Source of the DNA: Tectiglobus diatomicola
GTDB taxonomy: Bacteria; Pseudomonadota; Alphaproteobacteria; Rhizobiales; Hyphomicrobiaceae
NCBI GenBank assembly: GCA_039583345.1
Contig: JAZDSJ010000011.1
Span: forward strand, 124,001 to 188,000
Direction of reading: 5' to 3'
DNA: 64,000 nucleotides
The translations under genes and the position numbers were made by a program. The notes below the pieces were generated by a model. The model worked only from the letters and a program-made list of their open reading frames with translations, had not been told where the DNA came from and did not search any database. Every line of letters starts with the position of its first letter. Position 1 is the stretch's first letter. Of this stretch, positions 9,497-20,132 are shown piece after piece.

Positions 9497-10370
9497 TATA
9501 GGTATCCTTGATCTTTATAAGACATACTAATATAAAAGCAATTTCATCCCGTTCGAAACTATATATTGCATTTAAATGTATACTATCCCTTAAAATTATC
9601 TGTAAGTTTTAAGTCGCATCTTATTATGCTCATTTTAAGTAAAATAGAAGTAAAGCGATTTTTATAAGAAATATAAATATTTAGAAAAGGTAATGAGCGA
9701 GTCTATTTAGACTTATGTTAGTTTATAAAAAGTCACAATTGTTTAAATTAATTTTATATCTTGGTTCTAACTTTATTTGGTATGATAGTATAAACTTATT
9801 ATAGTTAGACCTTCATAATAAAAGTAAAGAAGTGTTCTTACTGTGATGGCGGGATAATATGTCTGACACTAGTTTGATGAGCTTATGGATAATGTAGAGC
9901 GTACTCTCATCGGACATTCGTGTTTTGCAAGTTACTAAGAATTTTAACCATAACGAATAAAACTTTTTAAAATTGAAAGGATACCCAGTCATTAAAGCCC
10001 ACGTTTATGGAATTCACAAAAACGTAGTGCGTTAAGTGAATCTAAAAAGTCAAGTGAGAAGTGAACATAATTGATATAATGGCAATCCTATCTTATTCAA
10101 ATGGAAGGGTGTTGCATCTTAGGTCTGTGGTTTCTCTTTGAAATTTGATATTATTTGATTCGTATAACGTGATGTAAGCTGACGCTGGGAATTAAAAATG
10201 TTTGTTGTCCATTAATATTTCTATTTTTTAGAGCATTTTTAAAAATTAGCAATATTAAATTAGGGTTTATTAACCTTTAACAATTACAATGACAACAAAT
10301 ATATTAATAATCTGGGTGTGGCAATTAAGACTTTAACTATAGCGATGACTGGGGAATAAGGAGCGGCAGA
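9497..10370. other. Long gap upstream of ctrA
   Basis: About 870 bases between the divergent fliJ and ctrA. It must hold the ctrA promoter region. TTAACC followed directly by TTTAAC (10270-10281) resembles CtrA half sites, but the spacing differs from the TTAA-N7-TTAA consensus. No coding relic was recognised. Confidence 0.35.
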
Positions 10371-11075
10371 ATGCAGGTTCTTTTAATAGAGGATGATAGT
10401 GCGACATCGCAAAGCATTGAGTTAATGCTACAGTCGGAAGGTTTTAAGATATATACTACGGATTTAGGTGAAGAAGGTGTAGATCTCGGAAAAATTTTTA
10501 ATTATGATATCATTTTGCTCGACTTAGACCTTCCAGATATGAGCGGTTACGAGGTTCTCAAATCGCTTAGAGTGAATAAAGTGTCAACTCCTATCTTAAT
10601 TCTTTCCGGGTTGGGTGGCATTGAAGATAAGGTAAAAGGGCTAGGTTTTGGTGCTGATGATTACATGACAAAGCCTTTTCACAAAGACGAGCTTGTTGCA
10701 CGCATCCAAGCTGTTGTACGGCGTTCTCAAGGGCATGCTCAATCTACTGTTGAAACCGGTGAGCTAAAAGTAAACTTAGATGCAAAAACTGTTGAAGCAC
10801 GAGGTCAACTTGTACATCTTACAGGTAAAGAGTATCAAATGCTTGAATTATTATCTTTGCGCAAAGGAACAACCTTGACGAAAGAAATGTTTTTGAATCA
10901 TCTTTATGGCGGAATGGACGAGCCAGAGTTAAAAATTATCGACGTATTCATTTGCAAACTACGAAAAAAGCTGCAAGCTGCTACAGGTGGAAAACATTAT
11001 ATCGAGACAGTTTGGGGACGAGGCTATGTTCTAAGGAATCCTTCTGAGGATAGAGGAGCAACTGAAGCTGCTTAA
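10371..11075 (+). CDS. ctrA: Cell-cycle response regulator CtrA
   Basis: A 234-residue OmpR-type regulator: receiver domain (1-118) with acidic pocket E7-D8-D9, phospho-acceptor D51 in LLDLDLPDMSGYE and K near residue 101, then a winged-helix DNA-binding domain (about 125-225) ending in ETVWGRGYVLR. The opening residues VLLIEDDSAT and overall length are those of alphaproteobacterial CtrA, which controls replication initiation, division and polar functions after phosphorelay through CckA-ChpT. A GGAG-like site precedes the ATG. Its retention suggests that the cell still times its own cycle. Confidence 0.95.
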   Translation: MQVLLIEDDSATSQSIELMLQSEGFKIYTTDLGEEGVDLGKIFNYDIILLDLDLPDMSGYEVLKSLRVNKVSTPILILSGLGGIEDKVKGLGFGADDYMTKPFHKDELVARIQAVVRRSQGHAQSTVETGELKVNLDAKTVEARGQLVHLTGKEYQMLELLSLRKGTTLTKEMFLNHLYGGMDEPELKIIDVFICKLRKKLQAATGGKHYIETVWGRGYVLRNPSEDRGATEAA

Positions 11076-11113
11076 TTTTATTTTATGTTCTAATTTCACA
11101 TTAGCTTTTCTAG

Positions 11114-11131
11114 AGGGGCATGTTAGCCCCT
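11114..11131 (+). terminator. Probable ctrA terminator hairpin
   Basis: AGGGGC, six-base loop, GCCCCT, about 40 bases after the ctrA stop. The stem is GC-rich in an AT-rich gap. Only a weak T-run follows. Confidence 0.5.
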
Positions 11132-11498
11132 TAACAAAGTTAGTACACACTTTTGCTAAAAAATGTCAACCTCCAAATAAATTAAATTTTTAACGCATAA
11201 TCATTTTAATTAGTAGCATTTTTTGCGTTGTTATTGCGTACTTTTAAAAATATATATAAGAATGAAGTTTGTGATCAGCTTTAATCTAATGTGATATGTA
11301 TAATTTAAGTGGCAAATGAAAAAGGAAGATATTATAATTTTGCTATGAGATCTAGTATAGTGATGATTGGTAGTCAAAATTAATAATAAATCATTTGCAA
11401 TCCTCTGCTTTATGTATCTATTTATATTATTAACATCAAATCGTCATTATAATAAGAAAAATGACACTATAAGTGACTTTAAAACACAAGAAAGATGC
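11132..11498. other. AT-rich gap before the MBL hydrolase
   Basis: No gene was recognised. An in-frame TTG at 11367 would extend the next gene by 44 residues with a hydrophobic segment, but that extension looks like chance read-through of AT-rich DNA. Confidence 0.45.
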
Positions 11499-12155
11499 AT
11501 GAAGAACCAAGATAAATTCCCAATTAGTATGGCCGTAATACCTGTTACTTTTTTAAAACAAAACTGTACTCTGCTTTGGAGAACATCTGACATGTTAGGT
11601 ACAGTTTTGGATCCAGGTGGTGACGTTGATGTTATTATTAAATTAGTTGCAGATAAAGGTATAAAAGTTCAAACTATTGTGTTGACCCATGGGCACATTG
11701 ATCATGCTGGTGGCGCTAAAGAATTATCTGAGAAACTTGATGTAAAAATTGAAGGTCCACACCTTGATGATAAATTTTTACTCGATACTATATCCGAAAA
11801 AGCTAATGAGTATGGCATTAATTATGCTCAGAATACAACACCAGACAGGTGGCTCTCTGAAGGCCAGATTTGTTCAATTGCAGGATATGACTTTGAAACA
11901 TTGCATTGCCCAGGTCATTCTCCGGGATCAATTGTCTATATGAATCATGAGTTACGTTTTTCTATAGTAGGCGACGTTCTTTTTAAAGGATCTGTTGGCC
12001 GTACAGATTTTTCTTACGGGAGTCACTCTAAATTAATATCAAATATTAAAACTAAACTTTTAAAGCCTGAATATGACGATATATCTTTCATATGCGGACA
12101 TGGTTCTCCAAGCTCTTTCGGTCATGAGCGCAAGACTAATCCCTTTCTAATTTAA
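11499..12155 (+). CDS. MBL-fold metallo-hydrolase (glyoxalase II-like)
   Basis: A 218-residue protein counted from the ATG at 11499, which has a purine-rich ribosome site just before it and gives the usual length of the family. The metallo-beta-lactamase signature THGHIDHAGG (HxHxDH) is near residue 68, with the further metal ligands in CPGHSPGS, VGDVLFKGSVGRTD and CGHGSPSS. It belongs to the short glyoxalase II-like hydrolases (YcbL type) that use two metal ions to cleave thioesters or related bonds; the true substrate is unknown. It is cytoplasmic and stands alone. Confidence 0.85.
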   Translation: MKNQDKFPISMAVIPVTFLKQNCTLLWRTSDMLGTVLDPGGDVDVIIKLVADKGIKVQTIVLTHGHIDHAGGAKELSEKLDVKIEGPHLDDKFLLDTISEKANEYGINYAQNTTPDRWLSEGQICSIAGYDFETLHCPGHSPGSIVYMNHELRFSIVGDVLFKGSVGRTDFSYGSHSKLISNIKTKLLKPEYDDISFICGHGSPSSFGHERKTNPFLI

Positions 12156-12594
12156 CAGTATAATTTCAGTTGCTAATTCTTAGCAAGTTTAGGTAGCAGT
12201 GCTTATACAACCAAATCTAGTACTAAAAACGGTTATAAAAATAATTAATAGATTTACTTTACGTTTTCCATTTTAAATGATCTGACATCAGGACCATTCG
12301 TTTGAATTCTTCAAGATAGTTTTTGCTAAACACTTTTGGTTTCAATTTTTGTAACTTTTAATATTGAAATACAACTAATGATATGATTTTGGAAACGATG
12401 TCAGCAATTTGCATTTTTGGATATAATGTTGCATGTTGTTTTATGTACAACTACTTTAAAGTGGCATATTATGCAATCCTAACATTAAAATAGTCGTTAA
12501 GTTTGTTATATACAAAGTTCATAATATTTGATGTTCTACAACTTTTGGTAAATTAATTTTATCGCATTTTACCTTAAGATAGTTGCATTACAAA
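12156..12594. other. AT-rich gap
   Basis: About 440 bases between convergent genes (MBL hydrolase + and TIGR02186 protein -). No coding relic or clear terminator was seen. Confidence 0.45.
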
Positions 12595-13455
12595 TCATGA
12601 TCGTCTTCTAGAAAAGTATTTTGATGCTCCCCAGCCGGCACCTGCGGCTACTACTACAGTAAAAAAACCATAAAGCACAGGGTAGTTTGAAGCAAAATTA
12701 TAAATGTAACGACCGATGCCCTTCCGAGAAAGTTGTACTTTTGATATGAATGTATCAAGTAAAATCCCATCACGGAATAAGTGTACTCGAGCAGTCAGTG
12801 GACCTACGGGAACATTAGCCGGTAAATTAATGCTGGTTCGGAAGAGACTCGGACCAACGAAAATCGTACCAAATCTATTCTCAACATAAAGCCCTTGCTT
12901 ATGTTTTAAGCGAACTATTGCAGTTTTAGACTCTTTGTTTATTTTATTAGAAATATGGCCTTGTGTAAAGCGATTTGACAATACCATAGAAATATGCATG
13001 AAGCCAATCCCATGCTGATCAAGAATGTGTGGTTCTGTAATTTCAACTAATGGACGATTTGTTGAAATCGCATAATAACTTGGTATAGAAGAAAAATATA
13101 CAGCTTCGTTATTAAACCAAAGACCTGCTACGTTAGACTTTCGTCGCAAGACTAATGATTGGCTAACTCCCTCTACAACCACTACTACGTCATATGGATT
13201 CAAGCTGTCTTTAGTTCTACGAGCGTTTTCCACTGCACCGAACACAATGATTTCAGTACCTGTAAAACTTGATGTAATGCTAACACTTCGAGTGGAAATA
13301 TCAGCCTGAACACTCTCTTTAGCTAGTATAAGTTCATCAGCTTGTGCGCTTGTTAGCAAAAAGCTAAAAAACAAGTAAAGTAAAAAGCTTGATACAATTG
13401 GTAACCTACAACAAATGATAGGTACATTCATGCGATTTAACCTAATTACAAGCAT
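12595..13455 (-). CDS. TIGR02186 family membrane-anchored protein
   Basis: A 286-residue exported protein with an N-terminal hydrophobic signal (about residues 15-38, ending in SAQA) and a single C-terminal membrane helix (about 256-276) followed by a basic tail (SRRRS). The body, beginning LILAKESVQADIS, matches the conserved TIGR02186 proteins that sit beside TauE/SafE exporters in Rhizobiales. It is separated from the exporter by only two bases, so the two are almost surely co-translated and may act together. The function of the family is not established. Confidence 0.8.
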   Translation of the reverse strand: MLVIRLNRMNVPIICCRLPIVSSFLLYLFFSFLLTSAQADELILAKESVQADISTRSVSITSSFTGTEIIVFGAVENARRTKDSLNPYDVVVVVEGVSQSLVLRRKSNVAGLWFNNEAVYFSSIPSYYAISTNRPLVEITEPHILDQHGIGFMHISMVLSNRFTQGHISNKINKESKTAIVRLKHKQGLYVENRFGTIFVGPSLFRTSINLPANVPVGPLTARVHLFRDGILLDTFISKVQLSRKGIGRYIYNFASNYPVLYGFFTVVVAAGAGWGASKYFSRRRS

Positions 13456-13457
13456 TC

Positions 13458-14387
13458 TTATTCAGTGTGCTCCAAAAATGGTGTAACAGAATACAGTTCC
13501 TCAGGTGCTGAAATAAGCTGCCAGGCCATCCTAAGACATATTCCTATAACTAGTGCAGCAAGTAAAAAACGTAATTGTTCACCCTTAAGTTTCTCACCAG
13601 CTGCAGCACCAAATTGTGCACCAATCACACCGCCAATCATAAGTAGTAGTGCAAGAACAATATCAACAGTCTGGTTTTGAACTGCGTGTAAGATAGTGGT
13701 TGCAGCTGTCACAAAAACAATTTGAAATAAAGATGTGCCAACAACAACATTGGTCGGAACGCGGAGTAAATAAATCATTGCCGGGATCATTACAAAACCT
13801 CCACCCACTCCCATGATTGCAGCAAGAAAACCAACCATCAAACCTATGAGAAGTGGTGGGATAGCACTAATGTAGAGCTTGGAGCGGCGAAATCGCATCT
13901 TCAATGGCAGTCCGTGAGCCCAATTATGCTGGCCAGACCGGCGTTCGAAAGCTGTGTGTCCAACTCGAATTTTATGAATCGTGTTCAAGCTTTCTATAAG
14001 CATCAAAGCACCAACAACGCCAAGGAATATTACATAACTAATTGAAACAGCAAAATCAAATTGACCGATCTCGCGCAGCCATTTTACAAACTGCACGCCG
14101 ATAATTGCTCCTACTAAGCCACCGAAAATTAAGATTGTTCCCATAGTGAAATCGATATTGCGGCGTTGCCACTGTGCTATTGCACCAGAAACCGATGAGG
14201 CAACAATTTGTGCTGACTGCGTTCCAACTGCGAAAACGGGCGGAACACCCGCAAAAATTAGAAGTGGAGTCATCAAAAAACCACCACCAACACCGAATAA
14301 CCCTGATAAGAATCCGATTATCGTGCCTATCCCCACAAATACAAGGACGTTCGCAGACATCTCAGCTATAGGCAGATAGAAGTGCAT
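13458..14387 (-). CDS. TauE/SafE sulfite/sulfonate exporter
   Basis: A 309-residue inner-membrane protein of the TauE/SafE family with about eight membrane helices in two related halves. Each half has the family glycine motif: LSGLFGVGGGFLMTPLL near residue 28 and FLAAIMGVGGGFVMIPA near residue 188. Members move small sulfur-containing anions such as sulfite or sulfoacetate out of the cell. The pairing with the TIGR02186 protein downstream is characteristic. The substrate is inferred from the family only. Confidence 0.88.
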   Translation of the reverse strand: MHFYLPIAEMSANVLVFVGIGTIIGFLSGLFGVGGGFLMTPLLIFAGVPPVFAVGTQSAQIVASSVSGAIAQWQRRNIDFTMGTILIFGGLVGAIIGVQFVKWLREIGQFDFAVSISYVIFLGVVGALMLIESLNTIHKIRVGHTAFERRSGQHNWAHGLPLKMRFRRSKLYISAIPPLLIGLMVGFLAAIMGVGGGFVMIPAMIYLLRVPTNVVVGTSLFQIVFVTAATTILHAVQNQTVDIVLALLLMIGGVIGAQFGAAAGEKLKGEQLRFLLAALVIGICLRMAWQLISAPEELYSVTPFLEHTE

Positions 14388-15009
14388 ACCACCATCCGAA
14401 GGTAGCTCTAGAAATGGAATTTATTGAAAGCACCAAAACTAATCGGAATTAATAATTAATTTATGAGGGTGTGAGAATAATTTCTCACAAGCTTTCTTCT
14501 TTTAAGTCAGCACTAAGTGCTTGGGTCAATCATTAATTGTGACTGTGCACTTCTTACTTTGTTATTACTGATAACATTCTTTGTTCTAATGTTTAATCTA
14601 GAATGCTTACTAATAAGAGAAAGTCTTATGCTAAACACTAAACATGAAGATACCGAGTTTCCTTCCATCTAAATTTAATTTACATGAGAACTTTCCACCC
14701 ATAAAAAATATTAGAAACCAACACGGTGTAACGAATAGTCAATTGAAACTCATTCCTATCGTTATTTTATTTGGCAATCGAGCAAAATCTATTATACGAT
14801 TAGAATTTTGTGTAAACAACACTATTATTTAGTTTTCTCACTTCTAGTCTAGTTCATATAATAATCTCAAAGTTGCATGCAACTAGTATTCTGTAGCTAA
14901 GTTAGACATTCACTACATTGTAATGCCTCGATCTAGCCAATCTTAAATAGTTACTAATTCTTAGCGTAAGCCATGATATTGAATGCACTGAGATAAGGAA
15001 ACAAGTAAG
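14388..15009. other. AT-rich gap
   Basis: About 620 bases upstream of the exporter pair. A 62-codon frame at 14644-14832 shows no family features and is not called. The promoter of the exporter pair should lie near 14400-14500. Confidence 0.45.
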
Positions 15010-15969
15010 TTAAATACAGTGATTAGGTGCCATATTTTTAACTGGTGGAATGAGGCGTTGCCTTCGTATCTCACCTAATAACATTGTGTCTGGAAGAATC
15101 TGACGTTGGATTAAATCAATATAATAATATTGCCTATTTGGAGTAAAGACGTATATATTATATGAAGCTGGAGATGTTGAAGATGTAGATGCCGAACAGG
15201 AAGGAACACTGACTACCGGGAACGGTTGATTGTTCCAGTAGCGATATTCTAGAGTTTGCTTGTGACTATGACCATGTATCACCAGTTCTACACCTACGGT
15301 CATGAAAAGTTCTGTGAGTTGAGTCGCATCTAGTAAATTACGTAATGGAATTGCTTGCTCTGGCAATGGCGGATGGTGCAGCATTACGATACGGTAAGTT
15401 TGATTTTGCTGTAGATTTTCAAGTATAGTTTTCAGTAGTGACAACTGTTTTTTTCCTATTTTACCAACGGCAGATCCGACATTCGTTGGAATAGCAGAAT
15501 TAAGACCTATAAGAGCAATGTTTCCCCAACGTCGAACATAAGGAAAGTGATCGAACACATAGTTCGAACTCTTACCATCTTCTTGTCTGTAAGAAAAAGA
15601 AGACATATATCTTTTCCAGCGCAGTATTCCTTGATCTCGCAATAATCGAGAATATACATCATGATTTCCAGGAACCGCAGATACTTTTTCAGGTTGTCCT
15701 GCTAGCTGTAGCCAAGTTAATGCTCTGCTATGTTCTATCGGCAATCCAAAGTTAGAAAAATCACCAGATACGGCAACATGATCAATATTTTGATTATGAA
15801 CATCATCTAAAATAACCTTAGTCAAATCAGAATTATGAATGTATCGCCGTTTATACAACCAATTGATATAGCCTAAAAAACGCTTTATATTCCAATGCCA
15901 TGGCCAAAATATAGGCGCTGGCCCAAGGTGCAAATCAGATAAATGTGCAAGTTTGAAAATTTTAGACAT
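15010..15969 (-). CDS. Calcineurin-like metallophosphoesterase
   Basis: A 319-residue protein with all metallophosphoesterase motifs in order: HLSDLHLG (residues ~9-16), AVSGDFSNF (~65), VPGNHDVYS (~99), MLHHPPLP (~196) and VIHGHSHKQ (~233). Such enzymes hold two metal ions and cleave phosphomonoesters or diesters; some relatives act on UDP-diacylglucosamine or cyclic nucleotides. No signal peptide is seen, so it is probably cytoplasmic. The start MSKIFKLAHLSDLH fits the family, in which the first motif lies near the N-terminus. No operon partner is adjacent. Confidence 0.85.
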   Translation of the reverse strand: MSKIFKLAHLSDLHLGPAPIFWPWHWNIKRFLGYINWLYKRRYIHNSDLTKVILDDVHNQNIDHVAVSGDFSNFGLPIEHSRALTWLQLAGQPEKVSAVPGNHDVYSRLLRDQGILRWKRYMSSFSYRQEDGKSSNYVFDHFPYVRRWGNIALIGLNSAIPTNVGSAVGKIGKKQLSLLKTILENLQQNQTYRIVMLHHPPLPEQAIPLRNLLDATQLTELFMTVGVELVIHGHSHKQTLEYRYWNNQPFPVVSVPSCSASTSSTSPASYNIYVFTPNRQYYYIDLIQRQILPDTMLLGEIRRQRLIPPVKNMAPNHCI

Positions 15970-16567
15970 AGCATTTTCCAGTTATAATCCTGACATACTG
16001 ATTACTACTAACCTAGGATACTTTGTTACTAAAATCGTTAGAAGTAAGTAATCGTCAGAATATGAATCAATTGTTTGTAATAAAAAATGTGACAGCTCAA
16101 CCAAAAATATTATGCCTTTTAGCTTTAATGTAACAAATAACTTCAGTGTTAAAGGTATTGCAACAATTGACAACCGTATAGTGACTGCTCGTTCAAAACT
16201 TTGATTCAACTACTTATTTATTGAAAATAGAAATTGATAATACTTTACTTAGATTAATGTGATAAACATGCTAAAAATGGCAGATGTATTAATATTCAGA
16301 ACTATTACAACCTATCAGTGTTAAAGCACTAATTAATATCCGTATATTTATGAGCAATTTTGCATTAAGTCATACTTATGTCTGAATTAAGCCACAGGGG
16401 TAACTCAGAATAGGATATAATTCACATCACGAATAAACGTGTCACAGGATTTCTTGGCAATATTCCGGAGATGAGGATCGAAAGTTTTGTCCGTTTGTGC
16501 TAATTTTTATATTTTAAGTTATGCATACTTGAAGGCACTGACTATAATCAAACGGTACTAGATCTTA
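15970..16567. other. AT-rich gap between divergent genes
   Basis: Upstream of both the phosphoesterase (-) and the acetyltransferase (+), so it should hold both promoters. No gene relic was recognised. Confidence 0.45.
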
Positions 16568-17074
16568 ATGGCAATTCACTTCTGCGATATTTTAATTTCA
16601 CCGACATTGGAAAGCGATTTGCATAAAATAACCGTTCTTCACTCTGAACTGTTTGGTCCTGGACGCTTTGCTAGAACAACTTATCGTATTCGTGAGGGTA
16701 CTCCTCTAATTTCACCGTTTTGTCATACTGCGAAGTGGAAAGGTCATTTTGTTGCAGCAATAAGTTTTACTGAGATTAAAATCGGTAATAAATCTGGAGT
16801 TTTATTACTTGGACCTTTGGCAGTAAGTGCATCTCATTCTGGACTAGGCGTAGGCCGTGCGCTAGTAGAGATTAGCCTCAAACAAGCAAAGTACGCTGGG
16901 GTGGATCTGGTAACTTTAGTGGGAGATTTGTCTTACTATAACCGTGTAGGTTTTATAAATGTTCCAAAAAAGCAAATTATATTGCCAGGACCTTTTAATT
17001 CAGATCGTCTTCTAGCTTGTGAACTTCGCCAAGATGCTTTGCGTACCTATCGGGGCTTAATCCATACTACCTAA
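16568..17074 (+). CDS. GNAT family N-acetyltransferase
   Basis: A 168-residue protein with the GNAT core: beta-strand LLLGPLAVSASHSGLGVGRALVE around residues 78-100 contains the acetyl-CoA pyrophosphate loop (SGLGVGRAL, the Q/RxxGxG/A type), followed by VTLVGDLSYYNRVGFINV. It resembles the YhbS-like subfamily. It transfers an acetyl group from acetyl-CoA to an amine that cannot be named. The gene is intact, and neighbours give no hint of its substrate. Confidence 0.8.
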   Translation: MAIHFCDILISPTLESDLHKITVLHSELFGPGRFARTTYRIREGTPLISPFCHTAKWKGHFVAAISFTEIKIGNKSGVLLLGPLAVSASHSGLGVGRALVEISLKQAKYAGVDLVTLVGDLSYYNRVGFINVPKKQIILPGPFNSDRLLACELRQDALRTYRGLIHTT

Positions 17075-17644
17075 TTAAATTATCACTAATCTATATTAAG
17101 ATATAGTGTTCTAATATTGAGAGTGTAAATATATTTTTGCAAAAATTTAAATTAGAAATTTGTATTGCATTAAAAAATTTCTCGTAAAAACGTAGGAAGT
17201 TTTACACTATATTGACAATCTCTTGTTTTGTAGTTTGCACTAATCAGTATTACAGACGAAATAATCAAGTAGCAATGCTGTAGCGTCTATAGGCCTGAAA
17301 TTGTCAACATAGCTAGTCGTTTTAGATTATAATGAGTAACAAGCGTAAAGAAGAAAGATAAGAATGTAATGCTACAAAGTAAGGTTCATAGTTAAGAGAA
17401 TTATATTTCAACATGAGCATACAACTTATCTAATGCAGATAAAGGGATTATGAAATACCAAGCACAAAATTTGTCAAAATATTAATAGGGTAAATACAAC
17501 AAATAATGAATAAGAACAAACCACTCATAATTACACATTTTAGGTGCCTGATATTTCTAAAATCTATACATTATGTACAGACTGTATTTCTACTTAAATG
17601 AAGATGATACAAAAGCTTTTATGATCGCATTTGTAACGGAATAC
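17075..17644. other. AT-rich gap
   Basis: About 570 bases between convergent genes. No coding relic, RNA gene or good terminator was found. Confidence 0.45.
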
Positions 17645-19300
17645 TCAGCGTTCAAACCTTTTATATTTTATTCGGGTTGGTTCGTTCGCGTAATTTCCAA
17701 GACGGCGCTTTTTGTCTTCCTCGTAAGCTGCATAATTACCTGCAAACCACTCAACATGACTATCACCTTCAAATGAAAGAATATGAGTAGCTATCCGGTC
17801 AAGGAAAAAGCGGTCATGGCTAATAATTACAGCACAGCCATGAAAATCTTCTAGTGCCGCTTCTAGTGCTGATAATGTTTCCACATCAAGATCATTGGTA
17901 GGTTCATCTAATAGAATAAGATTTGCTCCTTGTTTCAACATTTTTGCAAGATGTACGCGATTACGTTCACCGCCAGATAAAAGCCCCACCTTCTTTTGCT
18001 GGTCTGGACCTTTAAAGTTGAACCAACCAGTGTAAACACGACTCTGAATTTCTTTGTTACCTAAAGTTAGGATATCAAGCCCGTCAGATATCTCTTCCCA
18101 GACAGATTTTTTAGGATCTAGAGATACCCGATTTTGATCAACATATCCTAACTGTACTGTTTCACCGATACGAATGGTACCAGTGTCTGGAGTATCTTGG
18201 CCGGTAATCATCTTGAAGAGAGTAGTTTTACCAGCACCGTTAGGACCGATAACACCTACAATACCACCCGGTGGTAGTTTGAATGAAAGATCATCAATCA
18301 AAAGCTGCCCATTAAAGCCCTTTTTTAATCCCTCCGCTTCTATTACTATTCCTCCGAGTTTTGGTCCTTGTGGTATGCGTATCTGTGCGGTGGAAATTTC
18401 TTCATGACCAATTTCTTCTGTTAACTGCTGATAGGAATCAATCCTAGCTTTTGATTTAGCCTGTCGGGCACGAGGGCTTGAACGAATCCATTCTAATTCG
18501 CGCTTAAGAGCTCGGTTTCTGGCCTCTTCCTGACCTTTTTCAACTTCAAGTCGTTTGGTCTTTTGCTCTAGCCAATTAGAGTAATTTCCTTTGTAAGGCA
18601 CACCCTGGCCCCGATCTAATTCAAGTGTCCATTCAGTAATATTATCAAGAAAATAACGATCATGTGTAACGAGTACTACACATCCAGAATATTCTTTTAA
18701 GTATCGCTCAAGCCATGCAACACTCTCAGCATCGAGATGGTTAGTTGGCTCGTCTAGAAGCAGTATCTGTGGTTTCGATAATAGTAACTTAGTGAGCGCT
18801 ATTCGACGTTTCTCACCTCCAGATAAGTTATTGACTAAACTATCACTCGGTGGACACCTTAGAGCGTTTAGGGCTTGCTCTACCTGCGCGTCGAGATCCC
18901 AAAGATTTTGAGTGTCGATCTGATCTTGTAGCTGTGCCATTTCCTCTGCAACTTCGTCCGTATAATTCATTGCAAGTTCATTGAAACGGTCAAGCATTTC
19001 TTTTTTTTTATTTACTCCCTCCATGGCATTTTCTAATACTGACTTATTCATATTAAGCTCTGGTTCCTGAGGCAGATAGCCCACATTGATGCCATCTGCA
19101 GCCCAAGCCTCACCGTTAAAATCATCAATGACACCTGCCATAATTTTTAGCAGAGTAGATTTGCCGGCACCATTAGTACCGACTACCCCAATCTTTGCGC
19201 CCGGAAGAAAAGATAAAGAAATGTCTCTTAAGACTTGCTTGCCACCTGGATAAGCCTTGGATAGGTTGTTGATGTAATAAACGTATTGTGGCGTTACCAT
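17645..19300 (-). CDS. ettA: ABC-F protein EttA (translational throttle)
   Basis: A 551-residue soluble protein with two ABC ATPase domains and no membrane part. Domain 1 has Walker A GTNGAGKST near residue 41 and signature LSGGEKRR; domain 2 has GPNGAGKTT near residue 355 and LSGGERNR; both have LLLDEPTN or LILLDEPTN Walker B motifs. The arm and basic linker between the domains (TKRLEVEKGQEEARNRALK and following) bind the ribosome E site in the family. EttA tunes the first elongation step according to the ATP/ADP ratio. The length and N-terminus fit the family. Confidence 0.93.
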   Translation of the reverse strand: MVTPQYVYYINNLSKAYPGGKQVLRDISLSFLPGAKIGVVGTNGAGKSTLLKIMAGVIDDFNGEAWAADGINVGYLPQEPELNMNKSVLENAMEGVNKKKEMLDRFNELAMNYTDEVAEEMAQLQDQIDTQNLWDLDAQVEQALNALRCPPSDSLVNNLSGGEKRRIALTKLLLSKPQILLLDEPTNHLDAESVAWLERYLKEYSGCVVLVTHDRYFLDNITEWTLELDRGQGVPYKGNYSNWLEQKTKRLEVEKGQEEARNRALKRELEWIRSSPRARQAKSKARIDSYQQLTEEIGHEEISTAQIRIPQGPKLGGIVIEAEGLKKGFNGQLLIDDLSFKLPPGGIVGVIGPNGAGKTTLFKMITGQDTPDTGTIRIGETVQLGYVDQNRVSLDPKKSVWEEISDGLDILTLGNKEIQSRVYTGWFNFKGPDQQKKVGLLSGGERNRVHLAKMLKQGANLILLDEPTNDLDVETLSALEAALEDFHGCAVIISHDRFFLDRIATHILSFEGDSHVEWFAGNYAAYEEDKKRRLGNYANEPTRIKYKRFER

Positions 19301-20132
19301 GGTGTTGCATACTCCGCTAATGTCCCGCTGAGTTGCGCGGTTATGTTTAGATTTGTATAATTTCTAATCAAAATTACATACTTGCTCAATATTTTAAATA
19401 TTAATACTTTAGTTGATTGTCCAAAACATTGTTTGCTTTTCGCGATTTATAACATGATATGATTTGAATGGTGAAACCAAGTAGTATTAAAGGGCTATAA
19501 TCCCAACATGTAATTTGTATATTTAGATATGAATGCACTATGAGTTGTTGTGAGTGAATAGAACAGTAAATTGAAAACAAATAATGGAAACAATTATGAG
19601 GGCTATTACTCCAAAAGTTTAATTGCCATGAATTTTTGTTTAGTGTTAACGTACGGTAATGTACATTGTACTCGTATTGCATGCTCATCTAGAACGATCA
19701 GTGCATGTTTGGTTTTACCATAGGATTTGTTGAAAAATTTTTCCATAGCTTATAGTGATTTATTAAGTTATACCCTTGACAACAATCAAAACTATACCTT
19801 GACCTACTAATGTGAATACGAAAAATTTCGCCATGTTATTTCATTTCTTACATAAAACACTTGTTGTTATGATAAACGACGAGTGAGATATTTTATATGA
19901 TTGAATGCTTTGTTGTATGTTGAAAATTTAAGACTAATAACTATAGTAACAGCAACAGTGTAAATAGTTATGATACATAGATTAAATATCTTACTATACA
20001 CAGAAATTGTGCATTAAGCATCTATCTAAGAGTATCATTGGATAGCAATGGAAATTGCATACCTTATCAATCAGATGTTCAACTACATTGTTTCCGAGAA
20101 ATTCTAAAACATCATTTCTAGTTATTATATTT
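19301..20132. other. AT-rich gap
   Basis: About 830 bases between the start of ettA and the end of moaE. Open frames here are short, and one at 19994-20281 overlaps moaE in another frame and is a shadow. No relic was recognised. Confidence 0.45.

Noticed and set aside
10262..10281. CtrA autoregulatory site upstream of ctrA
   Set aside because: TTAACC and TTTAAC half sites are adjacent, not seven bases apart; such strings are common in AT-rich DNA.
11367..11498. N-terminal extension of the MBL hydrolase with a hydrophobic segment
   Set aside because: Needs a TTG start without a ribosome site; the ATG at 11499 gives the normal family length and a purine-rich site.
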